Origin: Vibrio jasicida CAIM 1864 = LMG 25398
GTDB lineage: Bacteria; Pseudomonadota; Gammaproteobacteria; Enterobacterales; Vibrionaceae
Length of the DNA: 55,036 nucleotides
Reading direction: 5' to 3'
NCBI RefSeq assembly: GCF_000400365.1
Contig: NZ_BAOG01000140.1
Location: 1-55,036 of the forward strand
The notes under the pieces are model-generated. The model did no database searches. It was not told the origin of the DNA and saw nothing but the letters and a program-made list of their open reading frames with translations. Below, piece by piece: positions 25,921-35,219 of this stretch (positions are counted from its first letter, which is position 1; the number at the start of each line of letters is the position of its first letter). Both the position numbers and the translations under genes were made by a program.

Positions 25921-27717
25921 TTAAGCGTGGGACTGAATGCCCCCGTATAGGGTTTGATATAAGCCTTCTTGCTCAACAAGCTCACCATGGGTTCCTGTTT
26001 GCGTCACTCTTCCGTCCTCAAGCACATAAATCAAATCAGCTTGCTTAACGGCAGATAAGCGGTGCGCGACGATTAGTGTCGTTCTACCACGTAAGAATTC
26101 AGTTAACGCCTTATGAAGAGCCGCTTCAGTTGCGGTATCCAATGCAGACGTTGCTTCATCTAGGATAACAAATTGTGGATTACTCAACACCATTCGTGCA
26201 ATAGCTAAACGTTGACGTTGGCCCCCAGATAGGCGAATACCATTGCGTCCGATTTGCGTATCCAAACCGTGGTTTAGTTGAGAAATTACATCTTGCAACT
26301 GCGCAACTTCTAGAGCGCGCCACAATGATATTTCGTCAAAATCCCCACCGAGGGTCAGATTATGCCTCAACGAGTCATTAAATAGTATAGGTTGTTGTAA
26401 AACCACGGCAATTCTGTCGCGTATCACTTCAAAGCTAATGTCGTCTGTCAGTTCATCATTAAAACGGATTGAACCTGCGTTTTGTCTGTATACGCCAATC
26501 AACAGCTGAATCAGCGTCGATTTACCACCACCACTTGCACCGACCAAGGCTACTTTCTTACCAGCTGGGATGTGTAACGAGAGATCGTCCAACACTTTGT
26601 TTTCATTATTGTATGAAAAATCAACATGTTCGATTTTTACATCAACTTCTTTATTTTCTTTGAAAGGATTTACCTTAGAGACAGGTCTATGTTCTTCTTC
26701 CAATTCTAATAGGTCGTTAATGCGTTTTAGTGCGGCTTTTGCGCTATACCAAGAGAATTGGATGCCCAGTAGTTCTTGGACTGGAGAGAGCATAAACCAA
26801 AGGTAACCGAATACTGCGAAGATTTGACCAATGGTGAGGTCACTGAACATCACCATTAACATCGCAACAGCACGGAACAGCTCAAAGCCAATTAAAAATA
26901 AGAGGAAAGAAACTCGACCCGCGGCTTCGGATTGCCATGCATACTTGTCCGCATCAATACGAACTTGGTCAGCGTTGTTCTTCAATTGCTGTAGAAATTC
27001 TCGTTCTTTGTTTGCTGCGCGTAATTGATAGATACCATCTAGCGTTTCGACTAATCGATTCTGGAAGATTTCGAATGAATGGTTTTCCTTACGTTTTAGG
27101 TGTTTAACCATGCTCCCCAGTTTGCGAGAGAAGTAGATAACGATAGGGTTAACCAAAAGAATAAAGAGGCCGAGACGCCAGTCGAGCCATAGAAGGACAA
27201 TGGCGGTACCAATCACCGTTAGAAAACTGATAACAAATTTAGCTAACGTAGAACCAATGAATTTATCAATAGTCTCAATGTCGGTGATAAGGTGAGCATT
27301 GATGCCACCGCTGCCTTTTGTCTCGTATTGTCGAATACTGATGCGACCGAGTTTGTCGATCATTTTACTTCGCATTTCAAACGTGATGGTTTTGGAGACT
27401 AAAGTAAATTGTCGGCTCTGAAGAATATTGAACGCTTGGCTGCCTGCCCGCATGAGCACAACCAAAAAGAGAGTAAAGAAAATATATCCCGTAGGTGTAT
27501 GCCACGTTTCAGGTAAGACTGCATTCATTGCCGCAAGGCCTGATGCCGGTTTGTCCAATAAGACTTCATCCACCATTAAAGGCATAAGAAGAGGGATTGG
27601 AACACTAATCAAGGTTGCAAGAACAGCAATCAAGTTCGCCACAATCAACTTGGACTTGTGCTTTTTGACTTGTGTTATCAACCAAGAACGGCTAATAGTG
27701 TCGTTTTTCGGATTCAT
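25921..27717 (-). CDS. ABC exporter, fused membrane and ATPase domains (MsbA-like)
   Basis: A 598-residue half-transporter of the type IV ABC exporter class: six membrane helices up to about residue 330, then an ATPase with Walker A GASGGGKST, Q-loop LQQPILFND, signature LSGGQRQR, Walker B FVILDEATSALD and H-loop AHRLS. It would act as a homodimer in the inner membrane. The substrate is not shown by sequence; MsbA-like lipid flippases and drug exporters both look like this. It is the first gene before letA-letB, a position not occupied by an ABC gene in E. coli, which suggests a lipid-related role by context only. Divergent from msrC with 92 bp between. Confidence 0.85.
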   Translation of the reverse strand: MNPKNDTISRSWLITQVKKHKSKLIVANLIAVLATLISVPIPLLMPLMVDEVLLDKPASGLAAMNAVLPETWHTPTGYIFFTLFLVVLMRAGSQAFNILQSRQFTLVSKTITFEMRSKMIDKLGRISIRQYETKGSGGINAHLITDIETIDKFIGSTLAKFVISFLTVIGTAIVLLWLDWRLGLFILLVNPIVIYFSRKLGSMVKHLKRKENHSFEIFQNRLVETLDGIYQLRAANKEREFLQQLKNNADQVRIDADKYAWQSEAAGRVSFLLFLIGFELFRAVAMLMVMFSDLTIGQIFAVFGYLWFMLSPVQELLGIQFSWYSAKAALKRINDLLELEEEHRPVSKVNPFKENKEVDVKIEHVDFSYNNENKVLDDLSLHIPAGKKVALVGASGGGKSTLIQLLIGVYRQNAGSIRFNDELTDDISFEVIRDRIAVVLQQPILFNDSLRHNLTLGGDFDEISLWRALEVAQLQDVISQLNHGLDTQIGRNGIRLSGGQRQRLAIARMVLSNPQFVILDEATSALDTATEAALHKALTEFLRGRTTLIVAHRLSAVKQADLIYVLEDGRVTQTGTHGELVEQEGLYQTLYGGIQSHA

Positions 27718-27809
27718 TGTAATTGAGAATAAGTCCTATTAAAAAGTAGGGCTGCATTGTAGCGCCATACTGTAAGAATGGAAGCCTAAATAAAAAGTAG
27801 GAAGTTAAT

Positions 27810-28283
27810 ATGAACATAGAACAATACCAAAGACTTACCAAACAAGCCGTAGCGCTGATCGAGTCAGAAAAAGACTACGTCGCGAACCTTGCCAACATCA
27901 GCTCACTACTATTTATGGAGCTTGACGAGCTCAACTGGGCGGGTTTTTACCTTAAAAAAGGAAATGAACTGGTACTTGGGCCATTTCAAGGCAAACCTGC
28001 TTGCGTTCGTATCCCAATGGGGCGTGGTGTTTGTGGTACAGCTGCTCAAACTAATACCGTACAAAGAGTATACGACGTTCATGAGTTTGAAGGTCACATT
28101 GCCTGTGATGCTGCGAGTAATTCGGAAATTGTTATTCCTTTTACTATCAATGGAGAAGTGGCTGGCGTATTGGATATTGATAGCCCAAATATCGGCCGAT
28201 TCGATGAAACAGACGAAGAAGGACTCACTCATTTTATGTCAGAAGTAGAAAAGCTGCTTAATTCGCACGCTAACGACGCATAA
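27810..28283 (+). CDS. msrC: Free methionine-(R)-sulfoxide reductase
   Basis: A GAF-domain enzyme (YebR/fRMsr, 157 residues) that reduces free L-methionine-(R)-sulfoxide. Three cysteines, C65, C75 and C99, keep the spacing of the E. coli catalytic set (84, 94 and 118), in KPACVRIPMGRGVCG and GHIACDAAS. It lies upstream of proQ, as in E. coli, where the order prc-proQ-msrC is kept; here all three point the same way, about 100 bp apart at msrC-proQ. Confidence 0.95.
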   Translation: MNIEQYQRLTKQAVALIESEKDYVANLANISSLLFMELDELNWAGFYLKKGNELVLGPFQGKPACVRIPMGRGVCGTAAQTNTVQRVYDVHEFEGHIACDAASNSEIVIPFTINGEVAGVLDIDSPNIGRFDETDEEGLTHFMSEVEKLLNSHANDA

Positions 28284-28381
28284 ATTCGTCCTCTAGTGTG
28301 GTTTTTCCTTGGCATGTCACTATAATACGAGAATATTTTTTCTTAATGCTTCGCGGAAATCCGCTCAAACCAGGAACCCTC

Positions 28382-29008
28382 ATGACTGAAAAGTTAAAAA
28401 ACAGCAAAGAAGTTATCGCATACATTGCTGAATGTTTCCCTAAGTGCTTTACTTTAGAAGGTGAAGCAAAGCCTCTGAAAATTGGTATTTTTCAAGATCT
28501 TGCGGAACGTCTAAATGAAGACGAAAAAGTAAGCAAAACTCAGCTTCGTGCAGCGTTAAGACAGTACACTTCATCATGGCGTTACCTACACGGTGTAAAA
28601 CCAGGTGCAGTACGTGTTGATCTAGATGGCAACCCATGTGGTGAGCTAGAGGAAGAACACGTAGAACACGCAAAAGCAACACTAGCTGAAAGCAAAGCGA
28701 AAGTTCAGGCTCGTCGTAAAGAACAAGCACAAAAAGCTCGTGAAGAGGGTAAGGCGAAAGCGAAACCTGCGGCTAAAAAGCCACAACAGCCTCGTCGTAC
28801 TAACAAACCAAAAGTACAAAAAGAAAGTAAGCCTGTTGAAACACGCGCGCTAAACGCTGATGAAATCACAATCGGCAACGCAGTAAACGTGAACATGGGT
28901 AAAGGAAACATGGCAGCGACCATTGTTGAAGTCAATAAGGAAGATGTACGTGTTCAACTTGCTAACGGCCTGCAAATGGTTGTGAAAGCGGAGCACTTGC
29001 GCGCATAA
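28382..29008 (+). CDS. proQ: RNA chaperone ProQ
   Basis: A FinO-domain RNA-binding protein that stabilises many sRNAs and mRNA 3' ends. The 208 residues hold the FinO domain (about 1-115: SKEVIAYIAECFPKCF, LRAALRQYTSSWRYLHG), a lysine/alanine-rich linker and a C-terminal Tudor/KOW-like domain (NVNMGKGNMAATIVEV). The ATG at 28382 has AGGA before it and gives MTEKLKNSKE, like other ProQ starts. It is 17 bp before prc, as in E. coli, where prc expression depends on this unit. Confidence 0.95.
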   Translation: MTEKLKNSKEVIAYIAECFPKCFTLEGEAKPLKIGIFQDLAERLNEDEKVSKTQLRAALRQYTSSWRYLHGVKPGAVRVDLDGNPCGELEEEHVEHAKATLAESKAKVQARRKEQAQKAREEGKAKAKPAAKKPQQPRRTNKPKVQKESKPVETRALNADEITIGNAVNVNMGKGNMAATIVEVNKEDVRVQLANGLQMVVKAEHLRA

Positions 29009-29025
29009 GGGAGATACTCCTACGC

Positions 29026-31020
29026 ATGAATTGCCGTTCAAAAGTGACACTGATTGCTGCTAGCTTCTGGCTAGCAGCATCAGCTCAGGCTCTCGAAGCC
29101 AAACTAAACAAAGATGACTTGCCGGTTCTTGCTCCTGAAGTTCAGCATGAAACAGCCAGCAAACGAGTAACTTCTCGATTTACCCGCTCTCATTATAAGC
29201 ACTTCAATCTGAATGATGATTTCTCTAAAGCGATCTTTGAACGCTACGTAGAAATGCTTGATTACAATAGAAATATTTTTACTCAAGCGGACATTGATTC
29301 TTTTAAAGATTGGTCGATCAGTCTTGATGATCAGCTAAAAGCTGGTAACAACAAGATTGCATTTGATGTTTATAACCTTTCGATGCAAAAACGTTTCGAA
29401 CGTTTTGCCTATGCGTTAACTCTGCTTGATAAAGAAATCAAATTCGATACTGAAGACTTTATTGAACTGGATCGTTCTGAAGCGACTTGGCCTAAAGACG
29501 AAGCAGAGTTAAATGAGCTTTGGCGTAAACGCGTTAAGTACGACGCTCTAAACCTAAAACTGACTGGTAAAGACTGGCCAGAAATTAAAGAGGTTTTAGA
29601 GAAGCGTTACAATAACGCAATGAAGCGAATCACTCAGACTCGTAACGAAGATGCCTTCCAGCTGTACATGAATGCATTCGCTCGAGAAGTAGACCCGCAT
29701 ACTAGCTACTTATCACCTCGCAACGCTGAACAATTTCAATCTGAGATGAACCTCTCTCTTGAAGGTATTGGTGCGGTGCTCCAAATGACGGATGACTACA
29801 CAGTGATTCGTTCACTTGTTGCAGGTGGTCCGGCATCTAAAAGTAAGCAGTTAGGTGAGGGTGACCGCATCATCGGTGTTGGGCAAGATGGTGAAGATGT
29901 TGTTGACGTAATTGGTTGGCGTTTAGATGACGTTGTTCAGTTAATTAAAGGCCCTAAGGGGACTAAAGTTAACCTAGAAATCTTGCCGGATGGTAAAGAA
30001 GCTAAGAGTTACGTTGTCACTATTGTGCGTGACAAAGTTCGTTTAGAAGACAGGGCAGTCAAATCTGAAATAATAGAGAAAGACGGTAAGAAAATTGGTG
30101 TACTAGAGGTACCAAGTTTCTATGTTGGTCTCTCGAAAGACACAGATAAACTGATTTCTGAACTCAAAACGAAAAACGTTGATGGCATTATCGTCGATTT
30201 GCGTAACAACGGCGGCGGTGCTCTAACCGAAGCAACGGCACTGACTGGTCTATTCATCAAAGAAGGCCCTGTTGTTCAAGTTCGTGATAGTTATGGTCGC
30301 ATCAAAGTTAACGCGGATACTGATGGTCAAGTCAGCTATGATGGACCACTGACGGTATTGATTAACCGTTATAGTGCCTCTGCTTCTGAGATCTTTGCCG
30401 CAGCACTGCAAGATTACGATCGTGCCGTGATTTTGGGTGAAAACTCATTCGGTAAAGGGACGGTTCAGCAACATCGTTCATTGAATCATATTTATGATCT
30501 TTTCGATAAAGAACTCGGGTATGTTCAGTACACGATTCAAAAGTTCTACCGTATTGATGGCGGAAGTACTCAGAACCGTGGTGTCGCTCCAGATATTGCT
30601 TATCCAACGCCTGTGGAACCAAGTGAAACTGGAGAGAGTGTTGAGGACAATGCACTACCATGGGACAGCATTGATAAAGCGAAATATCAGATGTTCCCAA
30701 GTAATGACGCTTTGGTTACCAAACTAACAGAACTTCACAACAAACGTATCGCTGATGAAATGGAGTTCCGTTTTATCAATGAAGATATCGAAAAGTATCG
30801 TAAAGAGAAGGATGATAACTTATTGTCTCTTAACGAAAAAGTTCGTGAAGAAGAATCTGATGAAGCAGAAGCATTACGTTTGAAGCGCATCAACGAACGC
30901 CAAGTTGCAATGGGCAAAAAACCATTTAAGACTTTGGATGACGTGCCGAAAGACTACGAAGCACCAGACGTATACCTGGACGAATCAGTAGCGGTCATGG
31001 TTGATATGTTGAAAGGCTAA
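29026..31020 (+). CDS. prc: Tail-specific periplasmic protease Prc
   Basis: Prc (Tsp) cleaves proteins with non-polar C-termini, including penicillin-binding protein 3 and, with NlpI, the hydrolase MepS. The 664-residue product has a signal peptide ending near SAQA, a long N-terminal helical part, a PDZ domain (about residues 240-320) and the S41 protease domain. The catalytic serine at 452 (SASASE) and lysine at 477 (SFGKGTVQ) fall at the same numbers as in E. coli. GGGAG precedes the start. It ends the msrC-proQ-prc unit with its own terminator. Confidence 0.95.
   Translation: MNCRSKVTLIAASFWLAASAQALEAKLNKDDLPVLAPEVQHETASKRVTSRFTRSHYKHFNLNDDFSKAIFERYVEMLDYNRNIFTQADIDSFKDWSISLDDQLKAGNNKIAFDVYNLSMQKRFERFAYALTLLDKEIKFDTEDFIELDRSEATWPKDEAELNELWRKRVKYDALNLKLTGKDWPEIKEVLEKRYNNAMKRITQTRNEDAFQLYMNAFAREVDPHTSYLSPRNAEQFQSEMNLSLEGIGAVLQMTDDYTVIRSLVAGGPASKSKQLGEGDRIIGVGQDGEDVVDVIGWRLDDVVQLIKGPKGTKVNLEILPDGKEAKSYVVTIVRDKVRLEDRAVKSEIIEKDGKKIGVLEVPSFYVGLSKDTDKLISELKTKNVDGIIVDLRNNGGGALTEATALTGLFIKEGPVVQVRDSYGRIKVNADTDGQVSYDGPLTVLINRYSASASEIFAAALQDYDRAVILGENSFGKGTVQQHRSLNHIYDLFDKELGYVQYTIQKFYRIDGGSTQNRGVAPDIAYPTPVEPSETGESVEDNALPWDSIDKAKYQMFPSNDALVTKLTELHNKRIADEMEFRFINEDIEKYRKEKDDNLLSLNEKVREEESDEAEALRLKRINERQVAMGKKPFKTLDDVPKDYEAPDVYLDESVAVMVDMLKG
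30008..30020. promoter_or_regulatory. matS: matS-like site (one mismatch) in prc
   Basis: GTTACGTTGTCAC; one departure from GTGACRNYGTCAC, at the same arm position as in the 44888, 51518 and 54198 sites. Confidence 0.45.
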
Positions 31021-31056
31021 AAATTTAGTCATAACAACTAGCAATTCTGTTGTTTA

Positions 31057-31087
31057 AGAGCGAGTCATAGTGATTCGCTCTTTTTTT
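31057..31087 (+). terminator. Terminator of prc
   Basis: AGAGCGA/TTCGCTCT arms with an extended TCA/TGA inner stem, followed by T7. Confidence 0.88.
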
Positions 31088-31230
31088 ATGCGCTTTTCGC
31101 TAGGGGTATTCACTGCAAATAAGTTAATTCTGCGCTTAATTTTCTTTAACAATTTACGTGATGTAGATCAAATATTTCGCGAAAGTGAGATCTAAAGCCT
31201 AAGCTAAAAGAAAACGATAAGGATACCGTT

Positions 31231-31896
31231 ATGAAATGGTTCATTATTTTACTTAGCTTTTGCTGCTTTAGCGTTTCTAGTGCGGAAACCAACAAAGAAG
31301 ACGAACTCAGTCACTTTGATACTCCTTTTCTCATAGGGGATTGGTACTTAATGAACCCAAACCCTGAGGATTCAGCGGAGAATTTTCGCGCAATCAAACT
31401 GACACTTGGTTCTAATTATACTTTCTCAATAGATATCCAAAAGAAAGACTATTCTATCGATCATTGGGAAGGACTATACAACGCTAATGAGGACACCATT
31501 GTTCTTGGGTTAAACACAGATGAACCGCAAATCTACGCCTATCAAAACAACCACAACACGCTTGACCTAAACGGTGTGACTTTTACCAAAGGACTCTCCA
31601 ACGCACTAGCTGGTATTTGGTCAAGTTCTCATGTTGCAGGAGATGGTATGTTGGCGAACAACATCAACCAAATGGACCTTATCCTCCAGCCTGATTTTGT
31701 CTTTATGTTCCGTGTCGCTAATGAATCTGGAGAAGAATCAGTGAAACAGGGTGTCTTTTATACCGAGGGTGAACACCTAGTCCTTTTGTACGAAAACGGT
31801 GAGCATGGCACGCGCTATAAGCTGAACCAAAACGAGCTTACTATTGAGGATTCTAGTGGAGAGATGTACGCGGTACTCAATCGAGTCACACCCTAA
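31231..31896 (+). CDS. Secreted protein of unknown function
   Basis: No family recognised. The 221 residues begin with a clear signal peptide (MKWFIILLSFCCFSVSSA, cleavage near AE). The mature part is acidic and looks beta-rich, with two halves that each contain a short motif around a tryptophan (FLIGDWYLMNPN and LAGIWSSSH). Those motifs resemble the start of lipocalin-like or META-type barrels, but the match is too weak to name. It has its own ATG with AAGGA upstream, a terminator at 31974, and no operon partner. Confidence 0.75.
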   Translation: MKWFIILLSFCCFSVSSAETNKEDELSHFDTPFLIGDWYLMNPNPEDSAENFRAIKLTLGSNYTFSIDIQKKDYSIDHWEGLYNANEDTIVLGLNTDEPQIYAYQNNHNTLDLNGVTFTKGLSNALAGIWSSSHVAGDGMLANNINQMDLILQPDFVFMFRVANESGEESVKQGVFYTEGEHLVLLYENGEHGTRYKLNQNELTIEDSSGEMYAVLNRVTP

Positions 31897-31973
31897 ATGA
31901 TTCATTTCCATTATTTCACGCTGGTTTATTAATAGTGAAATATTCTGATGTTGATTAAATGTTAAACAGAAAG

Positions 31974-32005
31974 CGGAGCTAAGCCACTAAAAGCTCCGTT
32001 TTTTT
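31974..32005 (+). terminator. Terminator of the secreted-protein gene
   Basis: CGGAGCT/AGCTCCG stem with an 11-nt loop followed by T7. Confidence 0.88.
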
Positions 32006-32058
32006 ATAGAAAGACTTGTATTCTGATACCACAACCCCTACAAATAGCTTATATCGTG

Positions 32059-32100
32059 ATACCAGTGTGAGGTGTTTGAGCCTCCGGTCCTGGTATTTTT
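32059..32100 (+). promoter_or_regulatory. Terminator-like hairpin in the pepN leader
   Basis: ATACCAG (32059-32065) pairs with CTGGTAT (32090-32096), with a GAGG/CCTC inner pairing, and T5 follows at once. It lies about 30 bp before the pepN start. It may be an attenuator or a terminator of upstream transcription. Confidence 0.5.
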
Positions 32101-32128
32101 GTGGTTCTATATACAAGGATTTATGGAC

Positions 32129-34735
32129 ATGTCTCAAGCTCCCCAAGCAAAATATCGCAAAGACTATCAAGCGCCTTCGCATGCGATTATTGATATCGAT
32201 TTAACGTTTGATCTTTACGACAACGACACTATCGTGACCGCAGTATCAAAAGTAGTTCAAAAGGGTGAATCAACAACTTTAGAATTAGACGGTGAAGGGC
32301 TAGAGCTTCGCTCCGTAAAAGTAAATGGTGAAGATTGGGCTCATCATGAAGTAAAAGAAGCCTCTTTAGTGCTTAGTGATTTGCCTGCGGAATTTGATTT
32401 AGAAATCGTTACTAAGATCGACCCGGAAGCAAACTCGGCACTTGAAGGTCTTTACAAATCAGGTGGTGCGTTTTGTACGCAGTGTGAAGCAGAAGGCTTC
32501 CGTCGTATTACTTACTACCTAGACCGTCCAGATGTTCTTGCGAAATACACAACAAAAGTGATTGCAGACAAAGCTGTTTATCCGTTCCTACTTAGCAACG
32601 GTAACCGCGTTGCAGAAGGCGAAGCAGAAAACGGTCGTCATTGGGTTCAATGGCAAGACCCACACCCAAAACCAGCTTACTTGTTTGCGTTGGTAGCCGG
32701 TGATTTTGATGTACTACGTGACAAATACACAACCACATCAGGTCGTGAAGTAGACCTAGAAATCTTTGTCGACAAAGGCAACCTAGATCGCGCTGGTCAT
32801 GCGATGACTTCACTTATCAACTCAATGAAGTGGGATGAAGACCGCTTTGGTCTTGAATACGACCTAGATATTTACATGATCGTGGCCGTTGATTTCTTCA
32901 ACATGGGCGCGATGGAGAACAAAGGTCTAAACATCTTCAACTCGAAGTTTGTCCTTGCGAATGAAAAAACCGCGACTGACCGTGAATACCTTGGTATTGA
33001 GGCTGTAATCGGTCACGAATACTTCCATAACTGGACGGGTAACCGCGTTACTTGTCGTGACTGGTTCCAACTGAGTTTGAAAGAAGGCCTAACGGTGTTC
33101 CGCGATCAAGAGTTCTCATCTGATCTTGGTTCACGTGCAGTAAACCGCATCGACAACGTTCGCATTATCCGCGGTCCTCAATTCGCGGAAGATTCAAGCC
33201 CAATGTCGCATCCAATTCGTCCGGATAAAGTTATTGAAATGAATAACTTCTACACGCTAACCGTGTACGAAAAGGGTAGCGAAGTGATCCGCATGTATCA
33301 TACGCTACTTGGCGAAGAAGGTTTCCAAAAAGGCATGAAACTGTACTTCGACCGTCATGATGGTACTGCAGCAACGTGTGAAGATTTCGTTTCTGCAATG
33401 GAAGACGCAACGGGCGTTGACCTTAAGCAATTCCGTTTATGGTACAGCCAGTCTGGCACGCCAACACTTCGTGTAAACAGTGAATTCAATGCGGAAGCAA
33501 AAACTTACGCACTAACGGTTGAGCAATTTACTGAAGCAACGCACGACCAATCAGAAAAACAATCGCTACATATTCCATTCGATATTGAGCTATACGCGCA
33601 AAACGGTGACGTGATTCCACTGGTTATCAACGGTGAATCAGTACACAACGTGCTGGACGTGAAGCAAGACAAACAGACTTTCGTATTCGAAAACGTCGCA
33701 GAACAACCAGTGCCATCATTGCTTCGTGAGTTCTCTGCACCGGTTAAATTGGAATACGATTACAGCGATGATGAACTGTTCTTCTTGATGAAGCACGCAA
33801 CAAACGATTTTGCTCGTTGGGATGCAAGTCAAATGCTGCTAGCGAAGTACATTCGTCAAAACGTAACTAACGTTCACGCGGGTGGTGAGGTTAAGCTATC
33901 AGAAGACTTAATCGATGCATTCCGTGGCGTGTTACTTGATGCGAATCTTGAGCCAGCGTTTATCGCACAAGTTCTGTCTTTACCTTCAATTAACGAAATC
34001 ACTGGCTGGTACAAGCAGATTGATATTGATGCGGTAGATACGGTACTGAATAGCATTACAGTGTCACTTTCTGAAGAACTAGAAGATGAACTTAGTGCCA
34101 CTTACCACGCATTGAACCAAGCGGAGTACAGCATTGACCATGCAGCGATTGGCAAACGCGCTCTACGCAACCAGTGCTTGCAGTTCTTGGCTTACACTGA
34201 AAAGGGTAACGAGCTAGCAAAAGCGCAGTATGAATCATCAAACAACATGACCGATACGATCGCGGCAATGAGTGCTGCGAACAATGCGCAACTTGAATGT
34301 CGTGAAGCGCTAATGGCGGATTACAGCGACAAGTGGAAACACGATGGTCTGGTTATGGACAAATGGTTTGTTCTTCAGGGCAGCAACCCAGTTGAAAACG
34401 CACTTGAGAAAGTGAAAGAAACCATGAGCCACGAAGCATTTAGCTTGAAGAACCCGAACCGTACGCGTAGCTTAATTGGTTCTTTCTTAAACGCAAACCC
34501 AGTGCGCTTCCATGATAAATCAGGCTCTGGCTACCAGTTTGCTGGTGAGATCCTTCGTCAGTTGAACGATACCAACCCACAAGTGGCGTCTCGTATGATC
34601 GATCCTCTATTGAAGTTCCGTAAATACGATGAAGGCCGTCAAGCGCTTATCCGTGCAGAGCTTGAAAAGCTTAAAGCGATGGACAATTTAGCGAAAGACC
34701 TATTCGAAAAAGTGACTAAAGCACTAGACGAATAA
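32129..34735 (+). CDS. pepN: Aminopeptidase N
   Basis: The main cytoplasmic aminopeptidase, an M1 family zinc enzyme releasing N-terminal residues from peptides. The 868 residues match E. coli (870). The substrate motif GAMEN precedes the zinc site HEYFH (H296, E297, H300) and the third ligand in KEGLTVF. The C-terminal helical domain is complete. The ATG at 32129 (SQAPQAKYRKDY follows) is chosen over the one at 32123 because it matches the E. coli N-terminus and has better spacing to AAGGA. Confidence 0.96.
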   Translation: MSQAPQAKYRKDYQAPSHAIIDIDLTFDLYDNDTIVTAVSKVVQKGESTTLELDGEGLELRSVKVNGEDWAHHEVKEASLVLSDLPAEFDLEIVTKIDPEANSALEGLYKSGGAFCTQCEAEGFRRITYYLDRPDVLAKYTTKVIADKAVYPFLLSNGNRVAEGEAENGRHWVQWQDPHPKPAYLFALVAGDFDVLRDKYTTTSGREVDLEIFVDKGNLDRAGHAMTSLINSMKWDEDRFGLEYDLDIYMIVAVDFFNMGAMENKGLNIFNSKFVLANEKTATDREYLGIEAVIGHEYFHNWTGNRVTCRDWFQLSLKEGLTVFRDQEFSSDLGSRAVNRIDNVRIIRGPQFAEDSSPMSHPIRPDKVIEMNNFYTLTVYEKGSEVIRMYHTLLGEEGFQKGMKLYFDRHDGTAATCEDFVSAMEDATGVDLKQFRLWYSQSGTPTLRVNSEFNAEAKTYALTVEQFTEATHDQSEKQSLHIPFDIELYAQNGDVIPLVINGESVHNVLDVKQDKQTFVFENVAEQPVPSLLREFSAPVKLEYDYSDDELFFLMKHATNDFARWDASQMLLAKYIRQNVTNVHAGGEVKLSEDLIDAFRGVLLDANLEPAFIAQVLSLPSINEITGWYKQIDIDAVDTVLNSITVSLSEELEDELSATYHALNQAEYSIDHAAIGKRALRNQCLQFLAYTEKGNELAKAQYESSNNMTDTIAAMSAANNAQLECREALMADYSDKWKHDGLVMDKWFVLQGSNPVENALEKVKETMSHEAFSLKNPNRTRSLIGSFLNANPVRFHDKSGSGYQFAGEILRQLNDTNPQVASRMIDPLLKFRKYDEGRQALIRAELEKLKAMDNLAKDLFEKVTKALDE

Positions 34736-34748
34736 TCGACAAAAGAAT

Positions 34749-34779
34749 AGGGTGGTCGTTAAGATCACCCTAGTTTTTT
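34749..34779 (+). terminator. Terminator of pepN
   Basis: AGGGTG/CACCCT with a TC/GA inner pair, followed by A-G and T6. Confidence 0.82.
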
Positions 34780-34801
34780 GTTCTGACAATAATCCATTCT
34801 C

Positions 34802-35020
34802 ATGAACCAGTATTACTTCTCTCTCAACATCTCTTATCAAACATTTCTTTCACACTATGCCGGTGCCGCTAGTTCGGTACAAGTCATTACTGACAATGGT
34901 TTAAGAGTGCAACTAGATGCATCAAAATTTAGACCATTTCTTAGTCAATTAGGCGTTAGAGGTCGTTTTAGACTCACAACTGACCAAAATAATAAGTTTC
35001 TAAAGTTAGAAACTCTGTGA
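34802..35020 (+). CDS. DUF2835 family small protein
   Basis: A 72-residue protein of the DUF2835 family, recognised from YYFSLNISYQTFLSHYAG, VQVITDNGLRVQLDASKFRPF and the GVRGRFRLTTD end. These proteins occur in marine gammaproteobacteria and have no known function. It is placed between pepN and gdh, separated from pepN by a terminator. Confidence 0.8.
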   Translation: MNQYYFSLNISYQTFLSHYAGAASSVQVITDNGLRVQLDASKFRPFLSQLGVRGRFRLTTDQNNKFLKLETL

Positions 35021-35219
35021 TGCCTGATATTCCTAGTGAGTTAAACAGGAATCTTAGTCACATAATCAGACATTTCACCTCTTACCACTGCGAATTTTTG
35101 TTAAACATTTGTAATTATGCTTTTACAATAAGTGCATGCATTACCTATGCTTAGTTTCGAGGCTAAAACCCGAAGTTAAGTCCCCCTACAAAACAACAAT
35201 TCTAATGTGGAGTGTGAAT

